A stretch of 64,000 nucleotides of DNA from Paracoccus aminophilus JCM 7686 (GTDB lineage Bacteria; Pseudomonadota; Alphaproteobacteria; Rhodobacterales; Rhodobacteraceae), in the NCBI RefSeq assembly GCF_000444995.1, contig NC_022041.1, positions 2,917,501 through 2,981,500 of the forward strand, given 5' to 3'. This document shows, one piece after another, positions 1 through 7,235 of this stretch. How positions within the stretch are numbered: the first letter of the stretch is position 1; every line of letters begins with the position of its first letter. A program made the translations under genes and the position numbers. The notes beneath the pieces are model-generated. The model was given only the letters and a program-made list of their open reading frames with translations, did not search any database and had not been told where the DNA came from.

Positions 1-98
1 GTCTGGTTGATGATATTCGCGCCGGTTCCGGACGCCTCGACCGGGTCGAGATCCTGGAACTTGCCAAAATAGAGCTGGTTCACAATGTAAGTCGGCAT
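1..98 (-). CDS. N-terminal fragment of a Hint-domain (Rhodobacterales) protein
   Basis: Only the first 32 codons are in the window; the gene runs off the left edge. The product begins MPTYIVNQLYFGKFQDLDP and continues into a Gly/Ala/Asn-rich segment. This opening is typical of a family of Rhodobacteraceae proteins that carry a C-terminal Hint (hedgehog/intein) domain and are often secreted with calcium-binding repeats. The assignment rests on the N-terminus alone, so the Hint domain itself is inferred, not seen. A GGA just before the ATG is a weak ribosome site. It is separated from rpsI by a strong terminator. Confidence 0.5.
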   Translation of the reverse strand, partial: MPTYIVNQLYFGKFQDLDPVEASGTGANIINQ

Positions 99-175
99 TC
101 CTGATCCGGGCTGAGACACTCTCTGCACAGGACCACATCCGTCTTAATTCCCGGTAAAACCGGGGCCGAAAATGA

Positions 176-201
176 AAAACGCGCCCCGGAGGGCGCGTTT
201 T
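176..201 (-). terminator. Rho-independent terminator after rplM-rpsI
   Basis: A perfect 11-bp stem (AAAACGCGCCC pairing with GGGCGCGTTTT) closes a 4-nt loop, about 20 nt after the rpsI stop codon. Read on the minus strand it ends in a run of T. It ends the ribosomal-protein transcript and isolates it from the Hint-family gene. Confidence 0.9.
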
Positions 202-221
202 GTCGTTCGTATCGAAACGAA

Positions 222-707
222 TCAGCGCTTCGAGAACTGGAACGAACGGCGAGCTTTGGCTTTGCCGTATTTCTTCCGCTCGACGACGCGGCTGTCGCGG
301 GTCAGGAAGCCAGCGGCTTTCAGAGCGGCGCGCAGGGTCGGCTCGTGCAGTTGCAGAGCTTTTGAGATGCCGTGCTTGACCGCACCGGCTTGACCCGAAA
401 GACCGCCGCCGGTCACGGTGGCGTAAACGTCATACTGGCCGACAACGCCTGCAACCTCGAAGGGCTGACGCAGGATCATCTGCAGCACCGGACGCGCGAA
501 ATACGCGTCGATGTCTTTGCCGTTGACGACAACTTTGCCGCTGCCCGGTTTCACCCAAACGCGAGCAACAGCGTCTTTACGCTTGCCGGTGGCGTAGGAG
601 CGGCCAAGCGAATCGCGCTGTGCTTCACGCGGAGCCGCGGAAACGGCAGCCGGAGCTGCAGCAACGGCCGATTTCAGTTCGTCGAGAGACTTGAGTTCTT
701 CGGCCAT
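222..707 (-). CDS. rpsI: 30S ribosomal protein S9
   Basis: Small-subunit protein S9, 161 residues, which contacts tRNA in the P site through its C-terminal tail. The S9 core starts at [14 protein letters not shown] (about residue 38), contains [19 protein letters not shown] and ends in the expected basic tail RRSFQFSKR. The first ~35 residues are an Ala-rich extension beyond the usual ~130-residue bacterial S9, as commonly seen in alphaproteobacteria. It lies 2 nt downstream of rplM, the standard rplM-rpsI operon, and is followed by a strong terminator. Expression should follow the rplM promoter. Confidence 0.98.
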   Translation of the reverse strand: MAEELKSLDELKSAVAAAPAAVSAAPREAQRDSLGRSYATGKRKDAVARVWVKPGSGKVVVNGKDIDAYFARPVLQMILRQPFEVAGVVGQYDVYATVTGGGLSGQAGAVKHGISKALQLHEPTLRAALKAAGFLTRDSRVVERKKYGKAKARRSFQFSKR

Positions 708-709
708 TC

Positions 710-1174
710 TTACGCGCTCCGAGTATTCTTGGCGTTCAGGACTTTGACGTCCAGCACTTCGGGCTGCTGCGCTTCGTGCGGATGCTCGGTGCCAGCGTAA
801 ACGCGCAGATGGGTCATCTGCAGCTTGCCCAGCTTGTTGCGCGAGATCATGCGCTCAACAGCTTTGGTCACGACGCGCTCGGGGTGAGCGCCTTCAAGAA
901 CCTGACGCGCGGTGCGGAATTTGATCCCGCCCGGGTGGCCGGTGTGCCAGTAGTATTTCTTCTGGTCACGCTTGTCGCCGGTCATCTGCACCTTGTCGGC
1001 GTTGATGATGATGACATTGTCGCCCATATCCATGTGCGGCGTGAAGGTCGGCTTGTGCTTGCCGCGCAGGCGGCTGGCGACGATCGTAGCAAGGCGGCCC
1101 AGAACAACGCCCTCGGCGTCGATCAGGATCCACTTCTTCTCGATCTCCGCCGGTTTTGCGGTATAGGTTTTCAT
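710..1174 (-). CDS. rplM: 50S ribosomal protein L13
   Basis: Large-subunit protein L13, 154 residues from the ATG at 1174 ([15 protein letters not shown]). Conserved L13 blocks visible are [41 protein letters not shown] and [21 protein letters not shown]. An upstream in-frame start would add 28 unrelated residues reading through the leader and promoter, so the internal ATG is chosen; a GGGCAG sequence stands in front of it. First gene of the rplM-rpsI operon. L13 binds 23S rRNA early in subunit assembly. Confidence 0.97.
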   Translation of the reverse strand: MKTYTAKPAEIEKKWILIDAEGVVLGRLATIVASRLRGKHKPTFTPHMDMGDNVIIINADKVQMTGDKRDQKKYYWHTGHPGGIKFRTARQVLEGAHPERVVTKAVERMISRNKLGKLQMTHLRVYAGTEHPHEAQQPEVLDVKVLNAKNTRSA

Positions 1175-1213
1175 AAGACTGCCCTTTGGGGGTGTGTGAA
1201 TTCGAGATGGGGG

Positions 1214-1242
1214 TATATCGGATATGTCCCCGCTTCGGTCAA
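1214..1242 (-). promoter_or_regulatory. Predicted promoter of rplM-rpsI
   Basis: On the minus strand TTGACC is followed after 17 nt by GATATA, placing the transcript start about 35 nt upstream of the rplM ATG. The -35 element is strong, the -10 weak, as is common in this group. Prediction from sequence only. Confidence 0.5.
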
Positions 1243-1289
1243 GAGCGCAAACCCTCAATTACTCAATCAAAATCATAAGCTTACAAAAT

Positions 1290-1305
1290 AGGTATTTAAA
1301 TACCT
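1290..1305. promoter_or_regulatory. Perfect 16-bp palindrome upstream of rplM
   Basis: AGGTATTTAAATACCT is its own reverse complement and lies in an AT-rich patch between the PaaI-like gene (stop at 1323) and the rplM promoter, about 50 nt upstream of the -35 element. It could be an operator or an upstream promoter element; no known binder is assigned. It has no loop, so it is unlikely to be a terminator. Confidence 0.4.
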
Positions 1306-1322
1306 CAGTCTAAGGCACGGTT

Positions 1323-1784
1323 TTACCCTGGAATCGCGCCAGAACGGCTCTCGCGATGAGGCGGAATCGCATAGGTCATCGAACAGCGCGCCACCGGATC
1401 GGGCCTGCCCTCGCTGCGGATCAGCGCATCGCCCACGGCAAGCTGCTTTCCCAGCTTAAGGAGGCGGCACGAGGCCAGCAGATCGCGGCCCGCTTCGGGC
1501 TTTCGCATGAAGTCGATCGAGGCATTCGTCGTCACGGCAAGTGCGACCGGTCCGATCCGCGACAGAATGGTCAGATAGATCGCGACATCGGCCAGCCCGA
1601 ACATCGTCGGCCCCGACACCGTGCCGCCCGGGCGCAAATGCATCTCCTTGACGCGAAGCCGCAGCACCAACTCGGAGTCAGAGACGCTGTCCACATAAAG
1701 ATCGGGCGCAACCTGCGGAAACTCGGCGGCCAGAAACGTATTCAGCGCCGCTTGATCCATCACGATCTGTATGTGACCTGCCAT
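1323..1784 (-). CDS. PaaI-family hotdog thioesterase
   Basis: 153-residue acyl-CoA thioesterase-like protein of the hotdog fold (PaaI/YbgC group). The signature PGGTVSGPTMFGLADVAIYL matches the hotdog helix with its catalytic acidic residue, and FMRKPEAGRDLLASCRLLKLG matches the following strands. Its physiological acyl-CoA substrate cannot be read from sequence. The ATG at 1784 is chosen because it follows a GGGGGG stretch and matches family length; the longer reading adds 46 Arg/Pro-rich residues without resemblance to the fold. It is convergent with nothing and lies downstream of ccdA on the same strand with ~120 nt between them. Confidence 0.8.
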   Translation of the reverse strand: MAGHIQIVMDQAALNTFLAAEFPQVAPDLYVDSVSDSELVLRLRVKEMHLRPGGTVSGPTMFGLADVAIYLTILSRIGPVALAVTTNASIDFMRKPEAGRDLLASCRLLKLGKQLAVGDALIRSEGRPDPVARCSMTYAIPPHRESRSGAIPG

Positions 1785-1905
1785 GACTTGCCCCCCGTTC
1801 TCTTTGCGCCAGACTGGGCGAGGAACGGGGCAAAGAGCAAGGCGGCACTTCCGATCTGACGCCACGACAGCTGGCCGCGTCACGCGTAGCCGATCTGATC
1901 CCGGC

Positions 1906-2649
1906 TCAACCGAGCGTGGCAAGCGCGGGGAAGTTTTCCAGCAGCCAATAGGCGAAGGCCGTGAAGGCCCCGGTCAAGAGCGCCAGACCGACCGCGATCA
2001 GAAGCACGCCCATGACGCGCTCGATCAGCTTCAGATGCGGCTTGATCCGGTTCATCAGCCCCATGGCGCGGTTGATGAAGATCGCCGACAGCAGGAAAGG
2101 AATCCCCAGACCCAAGGCATAGATCGCGAGCAAGGCCACACCGCGCTGCGCCTCGGCACCCGAAGCGGCAAGGGAGAGGATCATGCCAAGCTGCGGGCCG
2201 ATGCAGGGCGTCCAGCCAAAGGCGAAAGCGAGCCCGAGCACATAGGCGCCAAAGGCCCCGCCCCCCTTGGCATCGACATCGAGACGCGCCTCGCTATCGA
2301 GGAACGGAATGCGGATGACATGCAGGAAATGCAGGCCAAGGATGATCACCACCAGGCCCGAGCCGCGCGAAAGCAGGTCCTGATATTGCAGCAAAGCCCG
2401 CCCGAAGGCCGAGGCCGCGATGCCCATCAGGATGAAGACCGTCGAGAGGCCCAACACGAAGAACAGCGCCGGCACCACCGCGCTGCGCTCGCCAGTCTTG
2501 AGACCGTTCACCCCGATGCCGGTCATATAGGCCAGATAGGGCGGCACGATCGGCAGCACACAAGGCGAGAGGAAAGACAAAAGCCCGGCCAGCAAAGCCA
2601 CGAAGGCGGCGGGCAGGAAGGCGGCGTCGATAAGTTCAATTCCAAACAT
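1906..2649 (-). CDS. ccdA: Cytochrome c biogenesis protein CcdA
   Basis: 247-residue inner-membrane thiol-disulfide reductant transporter of the CcdA/DsbD-beta family; passes electrons from thioredoxin to periplasmic thioredoxin-like proteins that keep apocytochrome c reduced. About six membrane helices are visible. The two reactive cysteines stand in the classical settings LSFLSPCVLPIVPPYLAY (Cys30) and AFGWTPCIGPQLG (Cys149). The start MFGIELIDAAF at 2649 is chosen; starts further upstream (2667, 2700) run into the rne terminator hairpin. No strong ribosome site is seen for any of them. It follows rne on the same strand. Confidence 0.9.
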   Translation of the reverse strand: MFGIELIDAAFLPAAFVALLAGLLSFLSPCVLPIVPPYLAYMTGIGVNGLKTGERSAVVPALFFVLGLSTVFILMGIAASAFGRALLQYQDLLSRGSGLVVIILGLHFLHVIRIPFLDSEARLDVDAKGGGAFGAYVLGLAFAFGWTPCIGPQLGMILSLAASGAEAQRGVALLAIYALGLGIPFLLSAIFINRAMGLMNRIKPHLKLIERVMGVLLIAVGLALLTGAFTAFAYWLLENFPALATLG

Positions 2650-2672
2650 GATCAGCACCATAGCCATGAAAA

Positions 2673-2695
2673 AGGCGCGGGGAAGACCCGCGCCT
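2673..2695 (-). terminator. Terminator of rne, directly in front of ccdA
   Basis: Minus-strand stem AGGCGCGGG / CCCGCGCCT with a 5-nt loop followed by TTTTT, beginning about 20 nt after the rne stop. It ends only ~24 nt before the ccdA ATG, so ccdA transcription must either read through it or start from an element buried in or beyond this hairpin. Confidence 0.85.
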
Positions 2696-2715
2696 CTCAC
2701 TCTTGCGTGGGGTGA

Positions 2716-5370
2716 TCAGTTCGCTGACCACCAACCGCGACGTTTGGGCTGCGCGGGCGTCTCTGCCGCGACAGGCTCGGGCTTGGGTGCCTCGGTTTCG
2801 ACCGCAGGGGCCGGGGCCGGAGTGACCGCGACCGGAGCAGCAGGCGCGGCGGGTGCCGGAGCCTCTTCGGATGCGCTCGGCGCCGGTTCTTCGGCAGCGA
2901 CAGCCGCTTCGACCTCTTGCGCGACCGGGGCCGGAGCAAGCTCAGCGGCAGCAGCCGCTGCTGCGGCGCCATCCTCTTGCGCGACCGACTCGGCCTCGCC
3001 CGCCGCAATCGCGGCATCGGCGTTCACATTGGCTGAGTCCCCTGCCTCAGCTTCCGCGGAAGCCTCTGCGGCCTCGACCGGCTCGGCCCCTTTGCGGCGG
3101 CGCGGGGCGCGGCGGCGCTTGGGTTTTTCCTCGGCAACGGGTTCGGCGGCAGGACCAGCCTCGGCCTCTGCAGTCGGCGCATCGGCAGACGTATCCGAAG
3201 CCTCACCCGCATCGGAAGCCTCATCAGCCCCGTCATCCGAGCCCTCTTCCGCGCCTTCGCCTTCATGGGCTTCGGCATGCTCGCCATTGCGGCCATTGCG
3301 GCGGCGGCGACGACGGCGGCGTTTGGACTTGCTGCCCGCCTCGCCTTCCCCGTCGCTCTCCTCGGTGCCAGCCACGGCCTGCTCGACCTCGGCTTCGACC
3401 TCAACCTCGACATCGGCCTCAAGCTCGTCAGCGGCTTCGGCCTCTTCATCGTCGATCTGCGCCATCAGGCGCGCATCGACCGAGACCACAGCCGAGGTGA
3501 CTTCCGGCACGAAACGGGTCGCGGTCTTGAATTTCTCCAGCGCGAAATCGGGCGAGATCAGTGTCGGATCGGCCTCGACCCGAACCGACATGCCATAGCG
3601 GCTTTCGATCCCGGCGATATGTTCGCGCTTGGCGTTCATCAGGAAGTTCGCAACCGCGATCGGCGCTTTCACCAGAACCTCGCGGCTCCGCTTGCGCGTG
3701 CCCTCCTCCTCGATCGCGCGCAGGATGGTCAGCGCGAGGCTGTCATCCGAGCGGATCAGGCCGGTGCCGTGGCAATGCGCGCAAGGCTGGGTCGTGGATT
3801 CGAGCATCCCCGGACGCAGGCGCTGGCGCGACATTTCCAACAGGCCAAAGCCCGAAATGCGGCCAACCTGAATGCGGGCGCGGTCGGTCTTGAGACGATC
3901 CTTGAAGCGCTTCTCGACCGAGGCATTGTTCTTGCGCTCTTCCATGTCGATGAAGTCGACGACGATCAGACCGGCCAAGTCGCGCAGACGCAGCTGGCGC
4001 GCGATCTCGTCAGCGGCCTCGCAGTTGGTCTTGTAAGCGGTGTCCTCGATCGAGCCCTCTTTGGTCGCGCGACCCGAGTTCACGTCGATGGCGACCAGAG
4101 CTTCGGTCACGCCGATGACGATGTAACCGCCCGATTTCAGCTGAACCACCGGGTTGAACATGCCCGAGAGATAGCTCTCGACCTGGAAGCGCGAGAACAG
4201 CGGCATCGCATCGCCGTAATGTTTCACGTTCTTGGCGTGGGACGGCATGATCATTTTCATGAAGTCCTTGGCGGTGCGGTAGCCGCGCTCGCCCTCGACC
4301 AGAACCTCGTCGATCTCTTTCGAGTAGATGTCGCGGATCGTGCGCTTGATCAGATCGCCTTCTTCATAGACCGGCGCGGGCGCGACCGATTTGAAGGTCA
4401 GTTCGCGGATCTGTTCCCACAGGCGCATGAGATATTCATAATCGCGCTTGATCTCGGTGCGGGTGCGCTGGCTGCCTGCGGTGCGGATGATCAGACCCGC
4501 GCCCTGCGGCACTTCCAGTTCCGAGGCGATTTCTTTGAGCTTCTTGCGATCGACCGCATTGGTGATCTTGCGGCTGATACCGCCGCCGCGTGCCGTGTTC
4601 GGCATGAGCACGCAATAGCGACCCGCGAGCGAGAGATAGGTGGTCAGCGCCGCACCCTTGTTGCCGCGCTCTTCCTTGACGACCTGGACCAGCATGATCT
4701 GCCGGACCTTGATCACTTCCTGGATCTTGTAGCGGCGCTGGCGCGGCTTTTTGTGGTGATGGTGGATCTCTTCCGAGACATCTTCCTCGGCGATGGATTC
4801 GATGCCGTCCTCGGCCTCACCCGTATCCGCATCGCCATCCTCAGCCGAATCGGCCTCGTCGCTTTCCGCGCCGGTTTCGCCTGCCCCGATTTCGGTAATG
4901 GTGCCGACGGATTCGATCACTTCAACAAGGTGACCCTCGTCATCGGCGGCGGAATCCGCAACCTCCATGCCCGGGATCTCGTCCGAATGAACGGTTTCAT
5001 CGGCCGCGACGCGCTCGGGCTTGGGACCACGGCGACGACGCGAGCGACGCTCGCCCTGTTCTTCGGCTTCGGCGGCGGCGGCGGCAGCGCGCTCTTCCTC
5101 GATCAGCGCCTGACGGTCGGCGACCGGGATCTGGTAATAATCGGGGTGGATTTCCGCGAAGGCGAGGAAACCATGGCGGTTTCCGCCGTAATCCACGAAA
5201 GCCGCCTGCAGCGAGGGTTCGACCCGCGTGACCTTGGCGAGATAGATATTCCCGGCAAGTTGGCGTTTGTTTACGGTCTCGAAGTCAAATTCTTCAACCC
5301 GGGTTCCGTCGACCACGACAACCCGAGTTTCCTCGGGATGCGTGGCATCGATCAGCATTTTCTTTGACAT
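2716..5370 (-). CDS. rne: Ribonuclease E
   Basis: 884-residue endoribonuclease that starts most mRNA decay and processes rRNA and tRNA; scaffold of the degradosome. The S1 RNA-binding domain (about residues 37-78 and 214-258) is split by a ~120-residue acidic insertion with an HHHHKKPR tail, a hallmark of this bacterial group. DNase I-like catalytic residues are Asp429 (AIDVNSGR) and Asp472 (VVDFIDM); the zinc link is CAHC at 530-533. The tail (from ~690) is disordered, Ala/Glu-rich, with Arg8 and other basic patches that fit RNA and helicase binding, ending RRGWWSAN. Start at 5370 (MSKKMLIDATHPEETRV) matches the family; longer readings enter the leader. Confidence 0.96.
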   Translation of the reverse strand: MSKKMLIDATHPEETRVVVVDGTRVEEFDFETVNKRQLAGNIYLAKVTRVEPSLQAAFVDYGGNRHGFLAFAEIHPDYYQIPVADRQALIEEERAAAAAAEAEEQGERRSRRRRGPKPERVAADETVHSDEIPGMEVADSAADDEGHLVEVIESVGTITEIGAGETGAESDEADSAEDGDADTGEAEDGIESIAEEDVSEEIHHHHKKPRQRRYKIQEVIKVRQIMLVQVVKEERGNKGAALTTYLSLAGRYCVLMPNTARGGGISRKITNAVDRKKLKEIASELEVPQGAGLIIRTAGSQRTRTEIKRDYEYLMRLWEQIRELTFKSVAPAPVYEEGDLIKRTIRDIYSKEIDEVLVEGERGYRTAKDFMKMIMPSHAKNVKHYGDAMPLFSRFQVESYLSGMFNPVVQLKSGGYIVIGVTEALVAIDVNSGRATKEGSIEDTAYKTNCEAADEIARQLRLRDLAGLIVVDFIDMEERKNNASVEKRFKDRLKTDRARIQVGRISGFGLLEMSRQRLRPGMLESTTQPCAHCHGTGLIRSDDSLALTILRAIEEEGTRKRSREVLVKAPIAVANFLMNAKREHIAGIESRYGMSVRVEADPTLISPDFALEKFKTATRFVPEVTSAVVSVDARLMAQIDDEEAEAADELEADVEVEVEAEVEQAVAGTEESDGEGEAGSKSKRRRRRRRRNGRNGEHAEAHEGEGAEEGSDDGADEASDAGEASDTSADAPTAEAEAGPAAEPVAEEKPKRRRAPRRRKGAEPVEAAEASAEAEAGDSANVNADAAIAAGEAESVAQEDGAAAAAAAAELAPAPVAQEVEAAVAAEEPAPSASEEAPAPAAPAAPVAVTPAPAPAVETEAPKPEPVAAETPAQPKRRGWWSAN

Positions 5371-5830
5371 GTATCCGATTTCCGCGCAGCCGACCGGCCC
5401 CACGCCTTGGCGGGGACGGGCAGAGACTGCGGCATAGCTGGAACGCGTCCGGAGCGCAGCAAACGACAAAAGCGGCGGCCGCGTCATCGCGCGTCCTCCG
5501 GCTTGATGCTCGTTTCAATGCGCGATCCATCGCGTCTGTTTACCTTTATGGGCCCGTTCCGAAAGGCGGTCGGGGCAGCGAGAACGTGTCCAGAGGCCCC
5601 GCAGGGCATGGGCTCTGATTTTCCGCGCATGGCGCCGCCTGTCCTTTGTGGTCACAGGCCAGCGCGCGCGCTGCGAAACTGATCTGGGGTCGGCTCTCCG
5701 TTCGAGAGAGCCCCCGCAGTTTTTTAGAATAAAGGGGAATGGGCGGCTGTTACAATGGGATATTTGCAAAGCCTTGTTCGCAAGCCGCCCGAAGATGGCA
5801 ATCTTTTCGCCACAGCCCCCGCAAAAGCAA
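5371..5830 (-). other. Gene-free region containing the predicted rne 5' leader
   Basis: About 460 nt between the dctD terminator and the rne start hold no convincing gene; open frames here have shadow-like Arg/Ser/Pro composition. With the promoter predicted at 5726-5755 the rne leader would be ~350 nt, close in size to the E. coli rne leader that mediates RNase E autoregulation. A GGCTCTC/GAGAGCC hairpin near 5691-5712 would sit at its very 5' end. Regulation by the leader is inferred from the known E. coli case. Confidence 0.5.
5726..5755 (-). promoter_or_regulatory. Candidate rne promoter
   Basis: Minus strand: TTGTAA, 18 nt, TATTCT. This is the best -35/-10 pair in the region and lies in its only AT-rich patch. 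Sequence prediction only. Confidence 0.4.
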
Positions 5831-5860
5831 GGCGGGCACGGCACTTCTGCCCTGCCCGCC
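5831..5860 (-). terminator. Hairpin terminator after dctD
   Basis: An 8-bp stem GGCGGGCA/TGCCCGCC with an inner GGCA/TGCC stem, starting 23 nt after the dctD stop and followed on the minus strand by TTGCTTTTGC. It separates dctBD transcription from rne. Confidence 0.65.
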
Positions 5861-5882
5861 CAAACCACGCTGACATCTGCGC

Positions 5883-7196
5883 TCAGAGATAATCTGACCG
5901 GCTCAGCCCGTATTTTGCCATTTTCTCGTTCAAGGTGCGGCGCGGCAGGCAAAGTTCGTCCATCACCGCCGCGATCGAGCCCTTGTGGCGCCGCATGGTA
6001 TTGTCGATCAGCATTTTCTCGAAACTTTCGACATATTCCTTGAGCGGCTTGCCCTCGGTCGTCGTCGCCTCCTGGCTTTCATCACCATCCGCGAGCAGCA
6101 GCGAGGTGATTGAGCCGGTGCCACGGCGGTTTTGCAAAACCGCGCGCTCGGCGACGTTGATCAGCTGACGGACGTTGCCGGGCCAGGGCGCTTGCAGAAG
6201 CTGGGCGGCTTCCTGAGCGGTCACCTGAGGCGGTTCGCAACCATATTCATCAGCGAATTGCTCGGTCATGCGGGTAAAGAGCGCAAGGATATCCTCGCCG
6301 CGCGACCGCAGGGGCGGCAGCGTGATCTTCAGCGCCGAGAGGCGGTAGAACAGGTCCGGACGCAGCGAATCCTCGGCCTTACGGCCCTCGGCGCGCGCAT
6401 TCGAGATTGCGATGATCCGGGTTTCTGCCGGGATACCCTGCTCGGCGATAAAGGCCAGCAGGCGCGCCTGAAGCTGTTCGGACAGCATTTCGATATCTTC
6501 AAGGCACAGCGTACCGCCGCGCGCTTCCTCGACCGCAGGCAGACCGCTTTCGACCGGCCCGAAAAGCTTCGCGGTCAGGTTCTCGTCCGTATAGGCGGCG
6601 CAGGAAATCGGCACGAATTTCTTGGTCGCGCGCGGGCCCACGGCATGAAGCGCATGGGCAACCAGCGTCTTGCCGGTGCCGGTTTCGCCGTCGATCAGAA
6701 CGTGGCCATCGGCTTGGCCGAGATCAAGGATATCCTCGCGCAGCCGCTCCATCACCGGGCTTGCACCGACTAGCTTCGACATCACCTGCTGACCTTCGGA
6801 CAGGTCGCGGCGCAAAGCGCGGTTGTCGAGCGTCATGCGCCGCGCCTGAGTCGCACGCTTGGCCAGCTCGGTCAGCCGGTCGGGGTTGAAGGGCTTTTCC
6901 ATGAAATCCATGGCGCCCAGCCGCATTGCCTCGACCGCCATCGGCACGTCGCCATGCCCGGTAATCATAATCACCGGCAGGCCGGAATCGACGCCCATCA
7001 GCTTTTTCAGGAATTGCATCCCGTCCATACCCGGCATCCGGATATCTGAAATCACCACGCCCGGCCAATCGGCACCGATCACCTTCAGCGCCTCTTCGGC
7101 GCTGGGGTAAGCTTCAGTTTCAAAGCCCGAAAGCACCAGCCATTGACTGATCGATTCGCGCATATCCGGTTCATCATCAACGACCGCAATCTTCAT
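5883..7196 (-). CDS. dctD: DctD-like NtrC-family response regulator without GAFTGA
   Basis: 437-residue response regulator paired with the DctB-like kinase just upstream. Receiver domain 1-115 with phospho-acceptor Asp51 (VISDIRMPG), AAA+ domain ~140-360 with Walker A GETGTGKT (170-177) and arginine-finger region RPDLFYRLSALKITLPPLR, and a Fis-type helix-turn-helix at the C-terminus (GSIAAVMDELCLPRRTLNEK). The GAFTGA loop that contacts sigma-54 is missing (LFGPVESGLPAVEEARGG, 211-228), and the Walker B pair reads Glu-Asp (CLEDIE) instead of Asp-Glu, so it may not be a normal sigma-54 activator. Start MKIAVVDDEPD at 7196 with GAGG in front; 7208 is an alternative. Predicted targets are C4-dicarboxylate transport genes, not present here. 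Confidence 0.85.
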   Translation of the reverse strand: MKIAVVDDEPDMRESISQWLVLSGFETEAYPSAEEALKVIGADWPGVVISDIRMPGMDGMQFLKKLMGVDSGLPVIMITGHGDVPMAVEAMRLGAMDFMEKPFNPDRLTELAKRATQARRMTLDNRALRRDLSEGQQVMSKLVGASPVMERLREDILDLGQADGHVLIDGETGTGKTLVAHALHAVGPRATKKFVPISCAAYTDENLTAKLFGPVESGLPAVEEARGGTLCLEDIEMLSEQLQARLLAFIAEQGIPAETRIIAISNARAEGRKAEDSLRPDLFYRLSALKITLPPLRSRGEDILALFTRMTEQFADEYGCEPPQVTAQEAAQLLQAPWPGNVRQLINVAERAVLQNRRGTGSITSLLLADGDESQEATTTEGKPLKEYVESFEKMLIDNTMRRHKGSIAAVMDELCLPRRTLNEKMAKYGLSRSDYL

Positions 7197-7235
7197 CGTG
7201 CGCCTCATCGCTCTGTCACCTTTCACAATCATGAC

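Noticed and set aside
3265..5367. A 700-codon open frame antisense to rne
   Set aside because: It mirrors the third-position GC bias of rne and has no start site or family likeness; rne itself shows intact catalytic motifs across the same span.
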